Both the position numbers and the translations under genes were made by a program. Below, piece after piece: positions 45,122 through 54,601 of a DNA stretch of 64,000 bases. This DNA comes from an uncultured Planctomycetota bacterium (GTDB taxonomy: Bacteria > Planctomycetota > Phycisphaerae > UBA1845 > Fen-1342): positions 186,001 to 250,000 of the forward strand of contig CAADGL010000012.1 of NCBI GenBank assembly GCA_900696525.1. Reading direction: 5' to 3'. How positions within the stretch are numbered: position 1 is the first letter of the stretch; each line of letters starts with the position of its first letter. Below the pieces are notes generated by a model, which worked only from the letters and a program-made list of their open reading frames with translations, ran no database searches and had not been told where the DNA came from.

Positions 45122-46351
45122 ATGCCGAACGCAGCCGTTGTCGGCGCGGGCACCATGGGCGCGGGCATCGCCCAGACCGCAGCGCAATCCGGCTGGGACG
45201 TGGTGCTGCTCGACGTCTCCACCGACGTGACGCAGAAGGCCGTCGAGCGCATCCTCGCGGCGCTCGACCGCCTGGCCGAGAAAGGCAAGCTGTCGCCAGC
45301 CCAGCGCCAGGCCGCCGGGCGGCGTCTGCGCGTGGCGTCGGGCCCCGCCGATCTGCGCGATTGCGAGCTGGTGATCGAGGCGGTGGTCGAGGACCTGCGA
45401 ATCAAGGCCGACACGCTCGCGCCGATCGCCGCCGCCGGGCCGCGCGCCATCCTCGCCAGCAACACCTCGTCGCTGTCGATCACGCGCATCGCGCGCGAAG
45501 TGCAGGCGCGGCTCGGCGGCTCGGGCGACATCCCTCGCCGGACGGTCGGCATGCACTTTTTCAACCCCGTGCCGCTGCTGCCGCTGGTGGAGGTGATCTC
45601 GGGCGCGGAAAGCGACCCGGCGGTCGTGCAGCGCGTGCAGCAGGTGGCGCAGGAATGGGGCAAGACCCCGGTGCGCGCCCGGGACGTCCCGGGGTTCATC
45701 GTGAACCGGGTGGCGCGCGGGTTCTACCTCGAGTCCCTGCGGATGCTGGACGAGGGCGTGGCCGGGTTGGACGAGATCGACCGGACGGTGCGCGGGCTGC
45801 TGGGCTTCCGCATGGGGCCATTCGAGCTGATGGACATGATCGGCATCGACGTGAACTTCGCGGTCTCGTGCTCGGTCTGGGAGCAGCTCGGCCGGCCGGC
45901 GCGCCTGACGCCGCACGCGCTCCAGCAGCAGCTCGTCGAGCAGGGCCGGCTGGGACGCAAGACCAGGCGCGGCTTCTACTCGTACGAAAGCGAGCCGCCG
46001 CTGCCCGCGCTCACAACGCCGCGGCGCTCGTTCGAGCTGCCGCCGAAGCTGTACGAGGCGGTGCGGCGCTTCAGCGAGGCGGCGTTGGCGGAGCCGGGGT
46101 CGATCACGGAGCAGTACCTGGTGTCGCGGGTGCTGGTGACGGTCATGAACGAGGCGGCCCGGCTGCTGGATGAGGGAGTGGCCGACGGCGCGGACATCGA
46201 CACGGCGATGAAGCTGGGGACAAACTACCCGCGCGGCCCGATCGAATGGGCCGAACGGATCGGGAGGCATACCTGCGCGGCGCTGCTTCGGGCGATGAAC
46301 GAGCGGTCGGGCGACGGGCGCTTCGAGCCGGCGGAGTGGCTGGTGCGGTAG
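45122..46351 (+). CDS. 3-hydroxyacyl-CoA dehydrogenase
   Basis: The 409-residue enzyme oxidises 3-hydroxyacyl-CoA with NAD. GAGTMGAGIAQTAAQSG is the Rossmann glycine motif. SNTSSLSITRIAR and HFFNPVPLLPLVEVI carry the catalytic His and Glu. PGFIVNRVARGFYLESLRML begins the dimer domain, and a second dehydrogenase C-terminal domain follows from about residue 310. It is the Hbd/PaaH type, for fatty-acid or butanoate/aromatic degradation. It starts four bases after the second bactofilin, which is an odd neighbour for a metabolic gene. Confidence 0.93.
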   Translation: MPNAAVVGAGTMGAGIAQTAAQSGWDVVLLDVSTDVTQKAVERILAALDRLAEKGKLSPAQRQAAGRRLRVASGPADLRDCELVIEAVVEDLRIKADTLAPIAAAGPRAILASNTSSLSITRIAREVQARLGGSGDIPRRTVGMHFFNPVPLLPLVEVISGAESDPAVVQRVQQVAQEWGKTPVRARDVPGFIVNRVARGFYLESLRMLDEGVAGLDEIDRTVRGLLGFRMGPFELMDMIGIDVNFAVSCSVWEQLGRPARLTPHALQQQLVEQGRLGRKTRRGFYSYESEPPLPALTTPRRSFELPPKLYEAVRRFSEAALAEPGSITEQYLVSRVLVTVMNEAARLLDEGVADGADIDTAMKLGTNYPRGPIEWAERIGRHTCAALLRAMNERSGDGRFEPAEWLVR

Positions 46352-46526
46352 CGTTCAGGCGACAGCAGGTCCAGGAGCGATTCCGGGCCGGATTCTCCTT
46401 GTCTCTCTTTGCGCCGCGGGATACCTTACACGTATTCCCGCCGACGGCGGAGGTGTCGGCGCGGCTGGGCACCGCCGGGGCCCGAAGATCGCAATCCCGG
46501 CGTCCTGGAAACTGGGAGTAGCCATC

Positions 46527-48074
46527 ATGAGAAGCGTTCTATTTTGTGGCGTCTGCGTGGCGTTGTTGGCGGCGACGGCCAGCGCACAGGAGATCGAGGT
46601 CATCTTTACCAAGATCGCCGGCCACCCGACGGCGCTGGTTCCCGGGGCGCTGGACCAGAACGGGAACCCCATCATCACCGAGTTCCGGGCCATGGAAGAC
46701 CTCGTCGGCTCGCAGGATGGCTCGCGTTGGGTCTTGAAGGGCCGTACTCAGAACACGCCCGATCTCGAGACCATCATGCTGCTGGGCTCGGGCAAGAACG
46801 GCACCATGTTCGCCCAGGAGGGTCAGCCCATCCCGGGCGGCGAGCCCAACGAGGTCTTCGACTTCTTCGGCTCCGGCGTGGGCCGCTTCGATGACGCGGG
46901 CCGCTTCGCATACTCGGCCCGGGCGAAGGGCGGTGCGGCGTCGATTTTCCAGAAGGTCATCTTCTGGGACGGCGTGAACTCGACGGTCGTTTTCCACATG
47001 GGCGACCCGATCAGCGGGCTGGTCGATCTGCCGCCGAACCCGAGCGGCGACGAGACTTTCGGCAACTCGGTCGGATCGATCCACCTGCTGAACAACGGGT
47101 CGATCGGCTCGCAGGACAGCACGATCCAGAACATTCACACGAGCCGCCGGCCGGCGATCATGTACGACGGCCAGGCGTTTCACCAGACGGGTGTGACGAC
47201 GATCACAGGGATGGATTCGCTGCCCAAGACCTGGGCGACCATCCTGGCGAACACGTTCTACACCACACCCGACGGCACGCGCTGGACGGCCCAGGGCCGC
47301 ATCGTCGCCGACGCCGCCGTCGATACGGTCGTGGTCATCGACGGGGCGATCGTCTTGCAGGAGGGCTCGGAGATCGACGGCAGCGGCATGTTCTTCACCG
47401 ACGCCTTCCGCACGAACCTGCTGTCCAACGGCGACTGGTACACGCGCGGCAGCTCGCCCCAGGGCCACTGGGCCGTGCGCAACGGCACCCTGATGGCCCG
47501 CACGGGCGCGCCGATCTTCACCGGCAGCGAGGAGAACTGGGGCGCCACCATCGCCGGCTTCACCGGCAACAAGTATGGCGACTACGTCGTCCTCGGCACG
47601 ACGAACAACCCCGATCCGGCGATCGACCACGTGATCGTCTACAACGGCGCGCAGGTCGTGGTCCGCGAAGGCGACCCCGTCGACCTCGACGGCAACGGCG
47701 TGTTCGACGACGATGTGTTCATCGGCCGCGGCAACAACACGCTGTCCGCGTTCGACGCCGACGACCTGTTCCTGACGGACAACGGCGTGCTGTACTTCAT
47801 CGCCAACCTGCGCAACTCCGCCGGCCAGGACCTGAACTCCAACCCGGTCTTCGGCACGCCGCAGGCCCTGCTGCGCAAGATTGTCGGCACGGTCTGCACC
47901 GCCGACCTGGACGATGACAACGACGTCGACCAGGGCGATCTGGGCATCCTGCTGGCGAACTTCGGCTGCACCGGCCTGCCGGGCGATTGCCCGGGCGACG
48001 TGGACGGCGACGGCGACGTCGACCAGAGCGACCTCGGGGCGCTGCTGAGCCAGTTCGGCTGCCCGCACGAGTAA
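46527..48074 (+). CDS. Exported protein with C-terminal dockerin-like repeats
   Basis: The 515-residue protein has a signal peptide ending ATASAQ. The body of about 430 residues contains several VxxDGxxIxxxG strand repeats (VVVIDGAIVLQEGSEIDGSG; HVIVYNGAQVVVREGDPVDL), suggesting a beta-propeller or beta-helix. Two calcium-loop dockerin-like repeats close it: DDDNDVDQGDLGILLANF and GDVDGDGDVDQSDLGALL. It is probably secreted or bound to the surface. GGGAG is upstream of the ATG and a clear terminator follows the stop. I do not recognise the main domain. Confidence 0.82.
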   Translation: MRSVLFCGVCVALLAATASAQEIEVIFTKIAGHPTALVPGALDQNGNPIITEFRAMEDLVGSQDGSRWVLKGRTQNTPDLETIMLLGSGKNGTMFAQEGQPIPGGEPNEVFDFFGSGVGRFDDAGRFAYSARAKGGAASIFQKVIFWDGVNSTVVFHMGDPISGLVDLPPNPSGDETFGNSVGSIHLLNNGSIGSQDSTIQNIHTSRRPAIMYDGQAFHQTGVTTITGMDSLPKTWATILANTFYTTPDGTRWTAQGRIVADAAVDTVVVIDGAIVLQEGSEIDGSGMFFTDAFRTNLLSNGDWYTRGSSPQGHWAVRNGTLMARTGAPIFTGSEENWGATIAGFTGNKYGDYVVLGTTNNPDPAIDHVIVYNGAQVVVREGDPVDLDGNGVFDDDVFIGRGNNTLSAFDADDLFLTDNGVLYFIANLRNSAGQDLNSNPVFGTPQALLRKIVGTVCTADLDDDNDVDQGDLGILLANFGCTGLPGDCPGDVDGDGDVDQSDLGALLSQFGCPHE

Positions 48075-48120
48075 TCCGGGTGCGGGTGTCGCGCGAGCGA
48101 GACGCTTGAACGTTCTTTGG

Positions 48121-48158
48121 GACCGCGACGGCGCCTGGGGCGCCGCCGCGGTCTGTTC
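48121..48158 (+). terminator. Terminator of the dockerin-like protein gene
   Basis: GACCGCGACGGCGCC at 48121-48135 pairs with GGCGCCGCCGCGGTC at 48139-48153 with one mismatch and a three-base loop. A short T-rich tail (TGTTCGT) follows. It lies between convergent genes and could serve both. Confidence 0.75.
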
Positions 48159-48197
48159 GTATCGTGGAATCCCGGACCGCGCTGCGCCCATCCGGAC

Positions 48198-49061
48198 TCA
48201 CAGCAGTTCACGCGTGGCCGACTCGGGCTGTCGCGGATCGAACTCGATCAGCGCCAGCTCCGGTCCATCGTGCGCCGCCGTGAGGCAGTGCGTGCGGCCA
48301 ATGCGCACGCGCCACGCGCCCGTCAGCCGCGGGGCTTCGTGCACGTGGCCGTGCAGGGTCAGCAGCGGCTGGAGCGACTCGATCGCGCGGCGGATGGCGA
48401 GGCTGCCGACGTGCGTATCGAGCGGGACGTGGTCGATCACGCGGCCGTCGAGCGCGGCGCGGTCGAGCACGGTGTTGTATGGGGGCGCGTGAAACAGCGC
48501 GATCAGGCGCTCCGTGGGCACGCCGGCAAGCAGCCGCTCCAGGTCGCGCTCGATCGTGCCGTAGCGCATGTCGTCGGTCTGCGCCGGGACGCTGCGGCGA
48601 CCCTCCTCGGGCGAGACGCACCCGGGATCGACGAAACGCGAGACGTCGTAACGCTCCCAGTCCTTGAGCAGGAAGGGCGAGGGCGGGATGCACGCGTAGC
48701 CCGCGACCGTGTAGCCCTCCCAGCTCACCGAGCGCAGGTGCACGTACTCCCACAGGCCGCGGGCCGCGACGTCGAGCATCGCGGCCTCCTGCGAACGGTG
48801 GTCGTCGTTACCGGGTATCACGAACACGCGCGGATACGCCGCGCCGAGCTCGGCCCGCAGCCGCGACAAGTGCCGCAGCAGGAATCCGTCAAAAAAATCG
48901 GCCGTGTTCCACGCCAGCGTCGCCGGGCCGCCGAGCCCGGGCGGCAGGAGGTCGCCACCGAGGAACACGGCCGCCGGCCGGCGCCGGCGAATGGCGCCAA
49001 GAAGGCTGGCGTAGCGGTCGGAGTCGCCGTGGAGGTCGGATGCGAACAGACAGTTGGGCAT
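48198..49061 (-). CDS. Metallophosphoesterase family protein
   Basis: The 287-residue protein has the calcineurin-like motifs in order: ASDLHGDSDRYA (D-x-H), FLGGDLLPPG (GD), VIPGNDDHRS (GNDD), FHAPPYNTVL (H) and HGHVHEAP (GHxH). These residues bind two divalent metals. The substrate may be a phosphodiester, a nucleotide or a protein. There is no signal peptide, so it is cytoplasmic. The GTxxA-like N-terminal region is short, resembling stand-alone phosphoesterases such as YfcE/Icc types. It converges on the dockerin gene. No partner. Confidence 0.85.
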   Translation of the reverse strand: MPNCLFASDLHGDSDRYASLLGAIRRRRPAAVFLGGDLLPPGLGGPATLAWNTADFFDGFLLRHLSRLRAELGAAYPRVFVIPGNDDHRSQEAAMLDVAARGLWEYVHLRSVSWEGYTVAGYACIPPSPFLLKDWERYDVSRFVDPGCVSPEEGRRSVPAQTDDMRYGTIERDLERLLAGVPTERLIALFHAPPYNTVLDRAALDGRVIDHVPLDTHVGSLAIRRAIESLQPLLTLHGHVHEAPRLTGAWRVRIGRTHCLTAAHDGPELALIEFDPRQPESATRELL

Positions 49062-49112
49062 GTGTGCTCAACAGCGGTACGGACCGCCTCCTATCTTAGC
49101 AAGGCTACACAT

Positions 49113-50117
49113 TCACACGGGAGGCGGCCTGCGGCTGCCAAGCAGCTCGAACAGGCGACCGGCCACCTCACACGGCTCAATCCCCCACGATGCGCCGCCG
49201 CCGGACGCGTCGCCTTGCACCACGCGCACCCGCGCCCCCAGCGGACGCCACACCGCCGCGCGCGTCGGACCGAACAGGGCCAGCGTCGGCATGCCGAGCA
49301 GCGCGGCCAGGTGCGTCGGACCCGCGTCGTTGCCGAGGAAGGCGTCGGCGGCGGACAGGCAGGCGACGAGGGTCGCGCTGTCCGGGCTCTCGATCAGCGG
49401 CAGTCCGCACCCCTTTACGCCCGAAAGCAGCCCGCCTTCGATTTCGTCGGGGCCGATCAGGACGCCGCACGCCGCCCCACGCGCTCGCAGCACGGCCGCA
49501 ACATGCAGGAACCCGTCCAGTGGCCAGCGTTTTCTGGCTCCGCCGCTGCCGATGTGCAGCAGCACAACCGGGGCCGGGTCTTCGGCGGTCGACAGGACGC
49601 CGGCAGCGGCGAGCATCCGCCGGCCCCGGGACCGCGCGGCCGGCGACGGCCTCACTTCGGCGGCGGATGTCGGCGGCGGGGCTTCGCAGCGCCCGCCCTC
49701 CAGCCGTTCCAGCCAGATTTCGGTGATGTGGCGCTCGGCGGCGGCGTTCTCCGACGGCGGTCGTGGATCGAGGCAGCGCAGCCGCGCCGGCCGCAGCCGG
49801 GCCAGGCGCTGCTGCACCGGATGTTCGCGCGGGCCCAGGGTGCTGAGCACGCAGCGCCCGCCAACCAGCTCGGCCAGGACCGGCGGCGGGGAGCGATCGT
49901 CATCGACGTACAGCCAGTGCACGCCGGCGGCCTCGGTGGAGACGTGGCGGACGGCCGGCGCGGCGTCGTCGAGGCCGCGCAGGCTTGTGCGGGAGGCGAC
50001 CAGGACGGCGGCGCCGTCCCGCGGACGTGCCAGGCGCATCGCGAGCTGGAGCGTGAGGACGAGGTCGCCCAGCGCGCCGCCGTGCAGGATCAGCCACTCA
50101 TCGCTCATGACGGGCAT
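49113..50117 (-). CDS. Glycosyltransferase family 9 (ADP-heptose:LPS heptosyltransferase-like)
   Basis: The 334-residue protein has the GT9 layout: an N-terminal HGGALGDLVLTLQLAMRL (glycine-rich start of the first Rossmann domain), VLLHIGSGGARKRWPLDGF in the second domain, and FLGNDAGPTHLAALLGMPT with ALFGPTRAAVWRPLG in the nucleotide-sugar pocket. These enzymes transfer heptose to lipopolysaccharide core. Planctomycetes make LPS-like glycans, so this role is plausible but the acceptor is not known. The start may be 50117 or the ATG at 50108. Confidence 0.82.
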   Translation of the reverse strand: MPVMSDEWLILHGGALGDLVLTLQLAMRLARPRDGAAVLVASRTSLRGLDDAAPAVRHVSTEAAGVHWLYVDDDRSPPPVLAELVGGRCVLSTLGPREHPVQQRLARLRPARLRCLDPRPPSENAAAERHITEIWLERLEGGRCEAPPPTSAAEVRPSPAARSRGRRMLAAAGVLSTAEDPAPVVLLHIGSGGARKRWPLDGFLHVAAVLRARGAACGVLIGPDEIEGGLLSGVKGCGLPLIESPDSATLVACLSAADAFLGNDAGPTHLAALLGMPTLALFGPTRAAVWRPLGARVRVVQGDASGGGASWGIEPCEVAGRLFELLGSRRPPPV

Positions 50118-50143
50118 CGCATCACGGTGGCGCCTGGCGGCCG

Positions 50144-51541
50144 TCAGGCGTGGATGGCGCGGCCCTCGACGGCGAGCGCGGCTTCCTTCAGCGCTTCGGC
50201 GAGCGTGGGGTGCGCGTGGCTGCTGCGGGCGAGGTCCTCGGCGCTGGCGGCGAACTCGATCGCGACCGCGGCCTCGGCGATCAGGTCGCCGGCGCGCGGG
50301 CCGATGATGTGCACGCCGAGCAGGCGGTCCGTCCGGGCGTCGGCCAGCACCTTGACCCTGCCCTCGACTTCGCCCAGCGCCCGCGCCCGGCCGTTTCCGC
50401 GGAAGTGGAACACGCCGCGGCGATAGTCGGCGCCGGCCTGCTTGAGCTCGTCTTCCGTCCTGCCGACGGAGGCGATCTCGGGGTGGGTGTAGACGACGCC
50501 GGGAATGGCGTCGTAGTTCACGTGGCCGTGGCCGGTGACGATGTGCTCGACGCAGGCGACGCCCTCGTCCTCCGCCTTGTGCGCCAGCATCGGGCCGCGG
50601 ATGACGTCGCCGATGGCGTAGACGTTCTCGGCGGCGGTCTCGAAGCGGTCGTTGACCGGAATGCGGCCGCGCGCGTCCGGCTCGATGCCGACGGTCTCAA
50701 GGCCGAGGTTGTCGGTGTTGGGGGCGCGGCCGATCGCGAGCAGCACGCGGTCGCACTCGACCGGGTCGGCGCCGTCGCACTCGACGATGCAGCGGCCCTT
50801 GCTGACCCGGGCGCGCGTCACCTTGGCGCTCAGGTGGAATTCGAGGCCCTGCTTGCGCAGCAGCTTCAGCGCGTCGAGTGCCAGCTCCGAGTCCATCCCC
50901 GGGAGGATGCGGTCGAGATACTCCAGCACCGTCACGCGCGAGCCCAGGCGCTGCCAGACCGAGCCCAGCTCCAGCCCGATGTAGCCCGCGCCGATCACGA
51001 CCAGGTGCTCGGGCGGCTCCGCGTACGACAGCGCCTCGGTGCTCGTGCCGATGCGCTCGCCGTCGATCTCCACGCCGGGCAGCGTCGCCGGCTTGCTGCC
51101 GGTGGCGATGATGATGCGCTCAGCCATGACCGCGATCGGGGCGCCGCCCTGCGGCCCGGCGGGAGTCACGACCAGGCGGTTGCGCCCGTCGAGGCGCGCG
51201 TGGCCCTCGTAGCGCGCGACGTTGTTCTTCTTGAAGAGCCCCGCGACGCCGCCCGTCAGCCCGGCTACGACCGCGTCTTTTCGCTTCAGCATCGCCGGCA
51301 GATCGAGCTTCACGCTCTCGATGCGCACGCCATGTTCGGCCAGGCCGTCGCGCGCGGCGACGAATCGTTCGCTGGATTCGAGCAGGGCCTTGCTGGGGAT
51401 GCAGCCGACGCGCAGGCACGTGCCGCCCAGCGCCGGCTCGCGCTCCACGCAGGCGACCCTCAGCCCGAGCTGCGCCGCCCGGATCGCCGCGACGTAGCCG
51501 CCCGGACCCGCGCCGATCACGACGAGATCATATGCGTGCAT
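50144..51541 (-). CDS. lpdA: Dihydrolipoyl dehydrogenase
   Basis: The 465-residue flavoprotein reoxidises dihydrolipoamide in pyruvate, 2-oxoglutarate or glycine-cleavage complexes. GAGPGGYVAAIRAAQLG binds FAD. The redox disulfide is in GGTCLRVGCIPSK. GAGYIGLELGSVWQRLGS binds NAD, and the C-terminal HAHPTLAEA carries the catalytic His-Glu pair. Length and order match the family. No E1 or E2 subunit is next to it. The genes either side (a heptosyltransferase and a TlpA-like protein) are unrelated. Confidence 0.96.
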   Translation of the reverse strand: MHAYDLVVIGAGPGGYVAAIRAAQLGLRVACVEREPALGGTCLRVGCIPSKALLESSERFVAARDGLAEHGVRIESVKLDLPAMLKRKDAVVAGLTGGVAGLFKKNNVARYEGHARLDGRNRLVVTPAGPQGGAPIAVMAERIIIATGSKPATLPGVEIDGERIGTSTEALSYAEPPEHLVVIGAGYIGLELGSVWQRLGSRVTVLEYLDRILPGMDSELALDALKLLRKQGLEFHLSAKVTRARVSKGRCIVECDGADPVECDRVLLAIGRAPNTDNLGLETVGIEPDARGRIPVNDRFETAAENVYAIGDVIRGPMLAHKAEDEGVACVEHIVTGHGHVNYDAIPGVVYTHPEIASVGRTEDELKQAGADYRRGVFHFRGNGRARALGEVEGRVKVLADARTDRLLGVHIIGPRAGDLIAEAAVAIEFAASAEDLARSSHAHPTLAEALKEAALAVEGRAIHA

Positions 51542-51667
51542 GCGGTGCTCGCTTCCTGGTCGAGCCCGGTATTAGAGCAGGCCGGCGCGGCGCCCGCCAG
51601 CACGCCGGCGCGGGTGGACCGCCTCCCGGGCCGGTTAAGCCGCCACGGCCCGGCGTCGGGATACAGA

Positions 51668-51704
51668 CAACGGCCGGCGCCCGCGAGTCGGGCGCCGGCC
51701 GTTG
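51668..51704 (-). terminator. Perfect 16-bp terminator hairpin after the TlpA-like gene
   Basis: CAACGGCCGGCGCCCG at 51668-51683 pairs exactly with CGGGCGCCGGCCGTTG at 51689-51704 around a five-base loop. On the minus strand TGTCTGTAT follows, a weak T-tract. It lies between the convergent-side stop at 51739 and lpdA. Confidence 0.75.
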
Positions 51705-51738
51705 CAGCGGATCTGGACGTTGCGTGGGCCGCGGCGGA

Positions 51739-52677
51739 TCAGCCGCCTTTCGCGGCCTTCTCGTATTGCTCGAGCGCCTCCTTGAGCTGCGGCAGCATCC
51801 CCTCGTCCTTGCACATCTCGACGGCCTTGCGCTGGTATTCGAGGGCTTCCTTGACCTTGCCGTTGTCGAACAGGGCCCGGGCGTAGGTGTCGACGATCGC
51901 GGCGTCCTTGCCCTCGCACGCGTCGTAGGCGGCCTTCGCCATGCGCAGCGCCAGCTCCAGGTCGCGGTATTTGATGTTCGGCGCGGTCAGCATTCCCCAC
52001 GAGAGCTCGTTCATCAGGCTGGCGTTCTTGCCCCCGATCGCCAGCAGCTCCTCGCCGACCTTGCGCGCCTCGGCCTTGTCCACCTCTTCCGCCGTCACCA
52101 GCTCGTAGTACTTCATCGAGAGCTGCTGGGCGCGCTGGCGGTCCTCGGCGGCGGCGCGCAGCTTGTCATAGGCGGCCTTGTCCCCCGAGACGAGGACTTC
52201 GAGGGCCTTCTCGAACTCGGGCGAGGCGGGGTGATCCTGCCAGGCGATCTTCCCGGCGCGATCGACGATGAACGCGTGCGGAATCCCGCGGACCTCGAAC
52301 GCCTCCATGTAGCCCTTGTGAGTGCCGCCGTCCTTGTCGATGGCGACGACGTAGTCCATCTTGTCGCCCTGCTTCTCGACGAACGGCTTGACAACGTCGG
52401 GCTTCTCGCGCGTTACACCGACGAAGACGACCTTGTCCTTGTGCTTCTTCTGAAGCTCGGTCAGGTGCGGGATGTTCCGCACGCACGGGCCGCACCACGT
52501 CGCCCAGAACTCGACGACGTACACCTTGTCCTTCGCCGTCACATCGACCGGGCCGTGCTTGACCCACTCCGAAATCTGCAACGCCGGCGCCGCGTCGCCC
52601 AGCTTGCCCTCGCCCGCGACGGCCGCCGCCGCCGCGAATAATGCAACCGCCAGCACTGACGCCAAGACGCTCTTCAT
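51739..52677 (-). CDS. TlpA-like thioredoxin-fold protein with C-terminal TPR-like region
   Basis: The 312-residue protein has a signal peptide (MKSVLASVLAVALFAAAAAV), then a TlpA/ResA thioredoxin domain (about residues 30-160). It has WATWCGPCVRN, the redox CxxC, and the cis-proline segment RGIPHAFIVDRAGKIAW. The second half is helical, with LALRMAKAAYDACEGKDAAI and VKEALEYQRKAVEMCKDEG, which look like TPR helices. It is probably a periplasmic disulfide reductase or chaperone. AGGAG is upstream of the ATG at 52677. It resembles the longer TlpA forms common in planctomycetes. Confidence 0.88.
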   Translation of the reverse strand: MKSVLASVLAVALFAAAAAVAGEGKLGDAAPALQISEWVKHGPVDVTAKDKVYVVEFWATWCGPCVRNIPHLTELQKKHKDKVVFVGVTREKPDVVKPFVEKQGDKMDYVVAIDKDGGTHKGYMEAFEVRGIPHAFIVDRAGKIAWQDHPASPEFEKALEVLVSGDKAAYDKLRAAAEDRQRAQQLSMKYYELVTAEEVDKAEARKVGEELLAIGGKNASLMNELSWGMLTAPNIKYRDLELALRMAKAAYDACEGKDAAIVDTYARALFDNGKVKEALEYQRKAVEMCKDEGMLPQLKEALEQYEKAAKGG

Positions 52678-52954
52678 GGAAACTCTCCTGTGGGTTGGTT
52701 GAGTACTGCGTTCGTTTGGATGCCTCGTCTCATGGACGGTCACACGCCAGGGATCATACCACAATCTGGCCCGGCGGATGCGGTGGGAAGGGCCGCGCCG
52801 TCCCGTCCGCTCCTGCCGCGCCAGGCCCGGGGGGCGCCGCTCGCACACCGGCCGGGAACTGGGTCGGCTGGACCGCGCGTGTTTTCGATGCCGCGACGGG
52901 GGCGTATGATATCGAACTGGGCGCGCGGGCTCCGGCTCCCGCATGGAAGGGATT

Positions 52955-53446
52955 ATGAAATCTGGGTTTATCGTCGTTTCGCTGCTGCTGGTGGTCAGCG
53001 TCCTGATGGCCTTCGGCCTGCGCGGACGGTACAAGAAAGAACTGCTCGAAACCCAGGACCTGACCATCGGTCTGCTTTACTTTCTCGAAGAGCACGGCGG
53101 GCGCTTTCCGGCCAGCGAGCAGGAATTCCTGGCCAGTCCGTTCGTCGAGCACGAAGCGGGCGGCGTCTTTCGCATCCGCGGCCGGGCCGACTCGCGCTAT
53201 CGCCGGAACACCCACGGCTACCCGATCCGCGATATCGAGCGCTTCGCGATCGCGTGGGGAGCCGACCTGCGGGATCTGCGCGAGGATCACTACGGCAACG
53301 TGCTCGACGCGGCCGGCCGCAAGGTCGTTCTGGTGACCTGGCCGTCCAGCCCGCCTTCGGGCAAGGAGTACTCGCGGATGCTGGTGGCGGCCAGCCGGGC
53401 GATCCGCGCCGACGCCGCCGTCAGCACGCGTCCGTCCTCGTCCTGA
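52955..53446 (+). CDS. Hypothetical single-span membrane protein
   Basis: The 163-residue protein has one N-terminal helix (SGFIVVSLLLVVSVLMAFGL) after a short basic start, with no obvious cleavage site. The rest is soluble (YFLEEHGGRFPASEQEFLAS; HGYPIRDIERFAIAWGADLR). The size and N-terminal helix are reminiscent of secretion pseudopilins, but the conserved glycine-phenylalanine prepilin site is absent, so I leave it unassigned. I prefer the ATG at 52955, since GGAAGGG lies in front of it; an ATG at 52943 is in the same frame. Confidence 0.55.
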   Translation: MKSGFIVVSLLLVVSVLMAFGLRGRYKKELLETQDLTIGLLYFLEEHGGRFPASEQEFLASPFVEHEAGGVFRIRGRADSRYRRNTHGYPIRDIERFAIAWGADLRDLREDHYGNVLDAAGRKVVLVTWPSSPPSGKEYSRMLVAASRAIRADAAVSTRPSSS

Positions 53447-53555
53447 AGGTGCCGCTGCCGAACCGCCGCTGCTGGAAGTGTGGATCAGGCTGGTAGGCCT
53501 GGTCGCTCGTACGGATGCCGCACGATCGAGAAGCGCAGGCCGTGAATCGCGGTCG

Positions 53556-54452
53556 TCACGCACCCGCCGGCGTCCGGGCGGGCGGGTAGACGTTCTGAAG
53601 GGCCATCAGGATCGTGCGCGTCGCGGGCGACTTGTTGAGCGTGTAGAAGTGGATGCCCGGCGCGCCGCGCTGGAGCAGCTCCAGGCATTGCGCCGTTGCA
53701 TGCGCCACGCCCAGCGACAGCACCGCGTGCGGGTCGTCCTCGAGCCGCCGCAGCTCCGCCAGCAGCGACGCCGGCAACGTGGCGCCGCACATCTGCGTGA
53801 AGCGCTCGACCTGTGCGACGTTGGTGATCGGCATGATCCCCGGCAGGATGGGCACGCCGATGCCCGCGCCGCGGGCCCGGGCGACGAAATCCCAGTAGCA
53901 CTGGTTGTCGAAGAAAAGCTGCGTGATGAGAAACTCGCAGCCGGCCTCGACCTTGCGCTTCAGGTTCGCCAGGTCGGTCGCCGCGTCGGGCGCCTCCGGG
54001 TGCACCTCCGGGTAGCACGCGCCCGCCAGGCAGAAGCGGTGGCGCTGCCGCGCGAACGCCGCCAGCTCGCTCGCGTACCGAAACCCCTGCGGATGCGGCT
54101 CGAAGCGCTCCTGCCCTCGCGGCGGATCGCCCCGCAGCGCCAGCACGTTCTCCACCCCCGCGGCGCTGAGCGTGTCGAGCACCTCGCCGATCTCGTCGCG
54201 CGAGGCGCCCAGGCACGTCAGATGCGCCATCGCCTCGATGCCGTAGTCGCGCCGTATCTGCGTCACCAGCTCCACCGTCCGTCGCCGCGTGCCGCCCCCC
54301 GCCCCGTACGTCACCGAGACGTACGTCGGCCGCAGCTCACGCAGCGACGCCAGCGCCTCGCGCAACGGCTCGAACCCCGCCTCGTCCTTCGGCGGAAAGA
54401 ACTCGAACGAGATGCACGGCCGACCGCCGTAGAGCAGTTCGCGGATTCGCAT
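53556..54452 (-). CDS. metF: 5,10-methylenetetrahydrofolate reductase
   Basis: The 298-residue flavoprotein reduces methylene-THF to methyl-THF for methionine synthesis. The opening ISFEFFPPKDEAGFE is the MetF barrel start. HLTCLGASRDEIGEVLDTL, VLALRGDPPRGQERF (folate/FAD-binding) and FLITQLFFDNQCYWDFVARA are conserved. GIMPITNVAQVERFTQMCGA completes the barrel. I use the ATG at 54452 because the frame further upstream is not MetF-like. It is divergent from the WD40 gene. No metE or metH is nearby. Confidence 0.95.
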   Translation of the reverse strand: MRIRELLYGGRPCISFEFFPPKDEAGFEPLREALASLRELRPTYVSVTYGAGGGTRRRTVELVTQIRRDYGIEAMAHLTCLGASRDEIGEVLDTLSAAGVENVLALRGDPPRGQERFEPHPQGFRYASELAAFARQRHRFCLAGACYPEVHPEAPDAATDLANLKRKVEAGCEFLITQLFFDNQCYWDFVARARGAGIGVPILPGIMPITNVAQVERFTQMCGATLPASLLAELRRLEDDPHAVLSLGVAHATAQCLELLQRGAPGIHFYTLNKSPATRTILMALQNVYPPARTPAGA

Positions 54453-54601
54453 GGCGGGCATTCTACGCGGCCCGGCGGGCAGGCCAAACCACGCCGGAAC
54501 ACCGTACAATGAACGGCGGCGGCCGGGCGCAGCGCGACTTGCGGAAAGCGGCGCTTGCAGCGGCCAGGAGCGAATCGCCGGCTGCTCGCGGGGAGATCGG
54601 C

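Noticed and set aside
51668-51704. Insertion-sequence end
   Set aside because: The perfect 16-bp palindrome has a five-base loop and sits right after a gene, which fits a terminator hairpin better.
52955-53446. Type IV pseudopilin
   Set aside because: The N-terminal helix lacks the glycine-phenylalanine-type prepilin cleavage site and the conserved glutamate.
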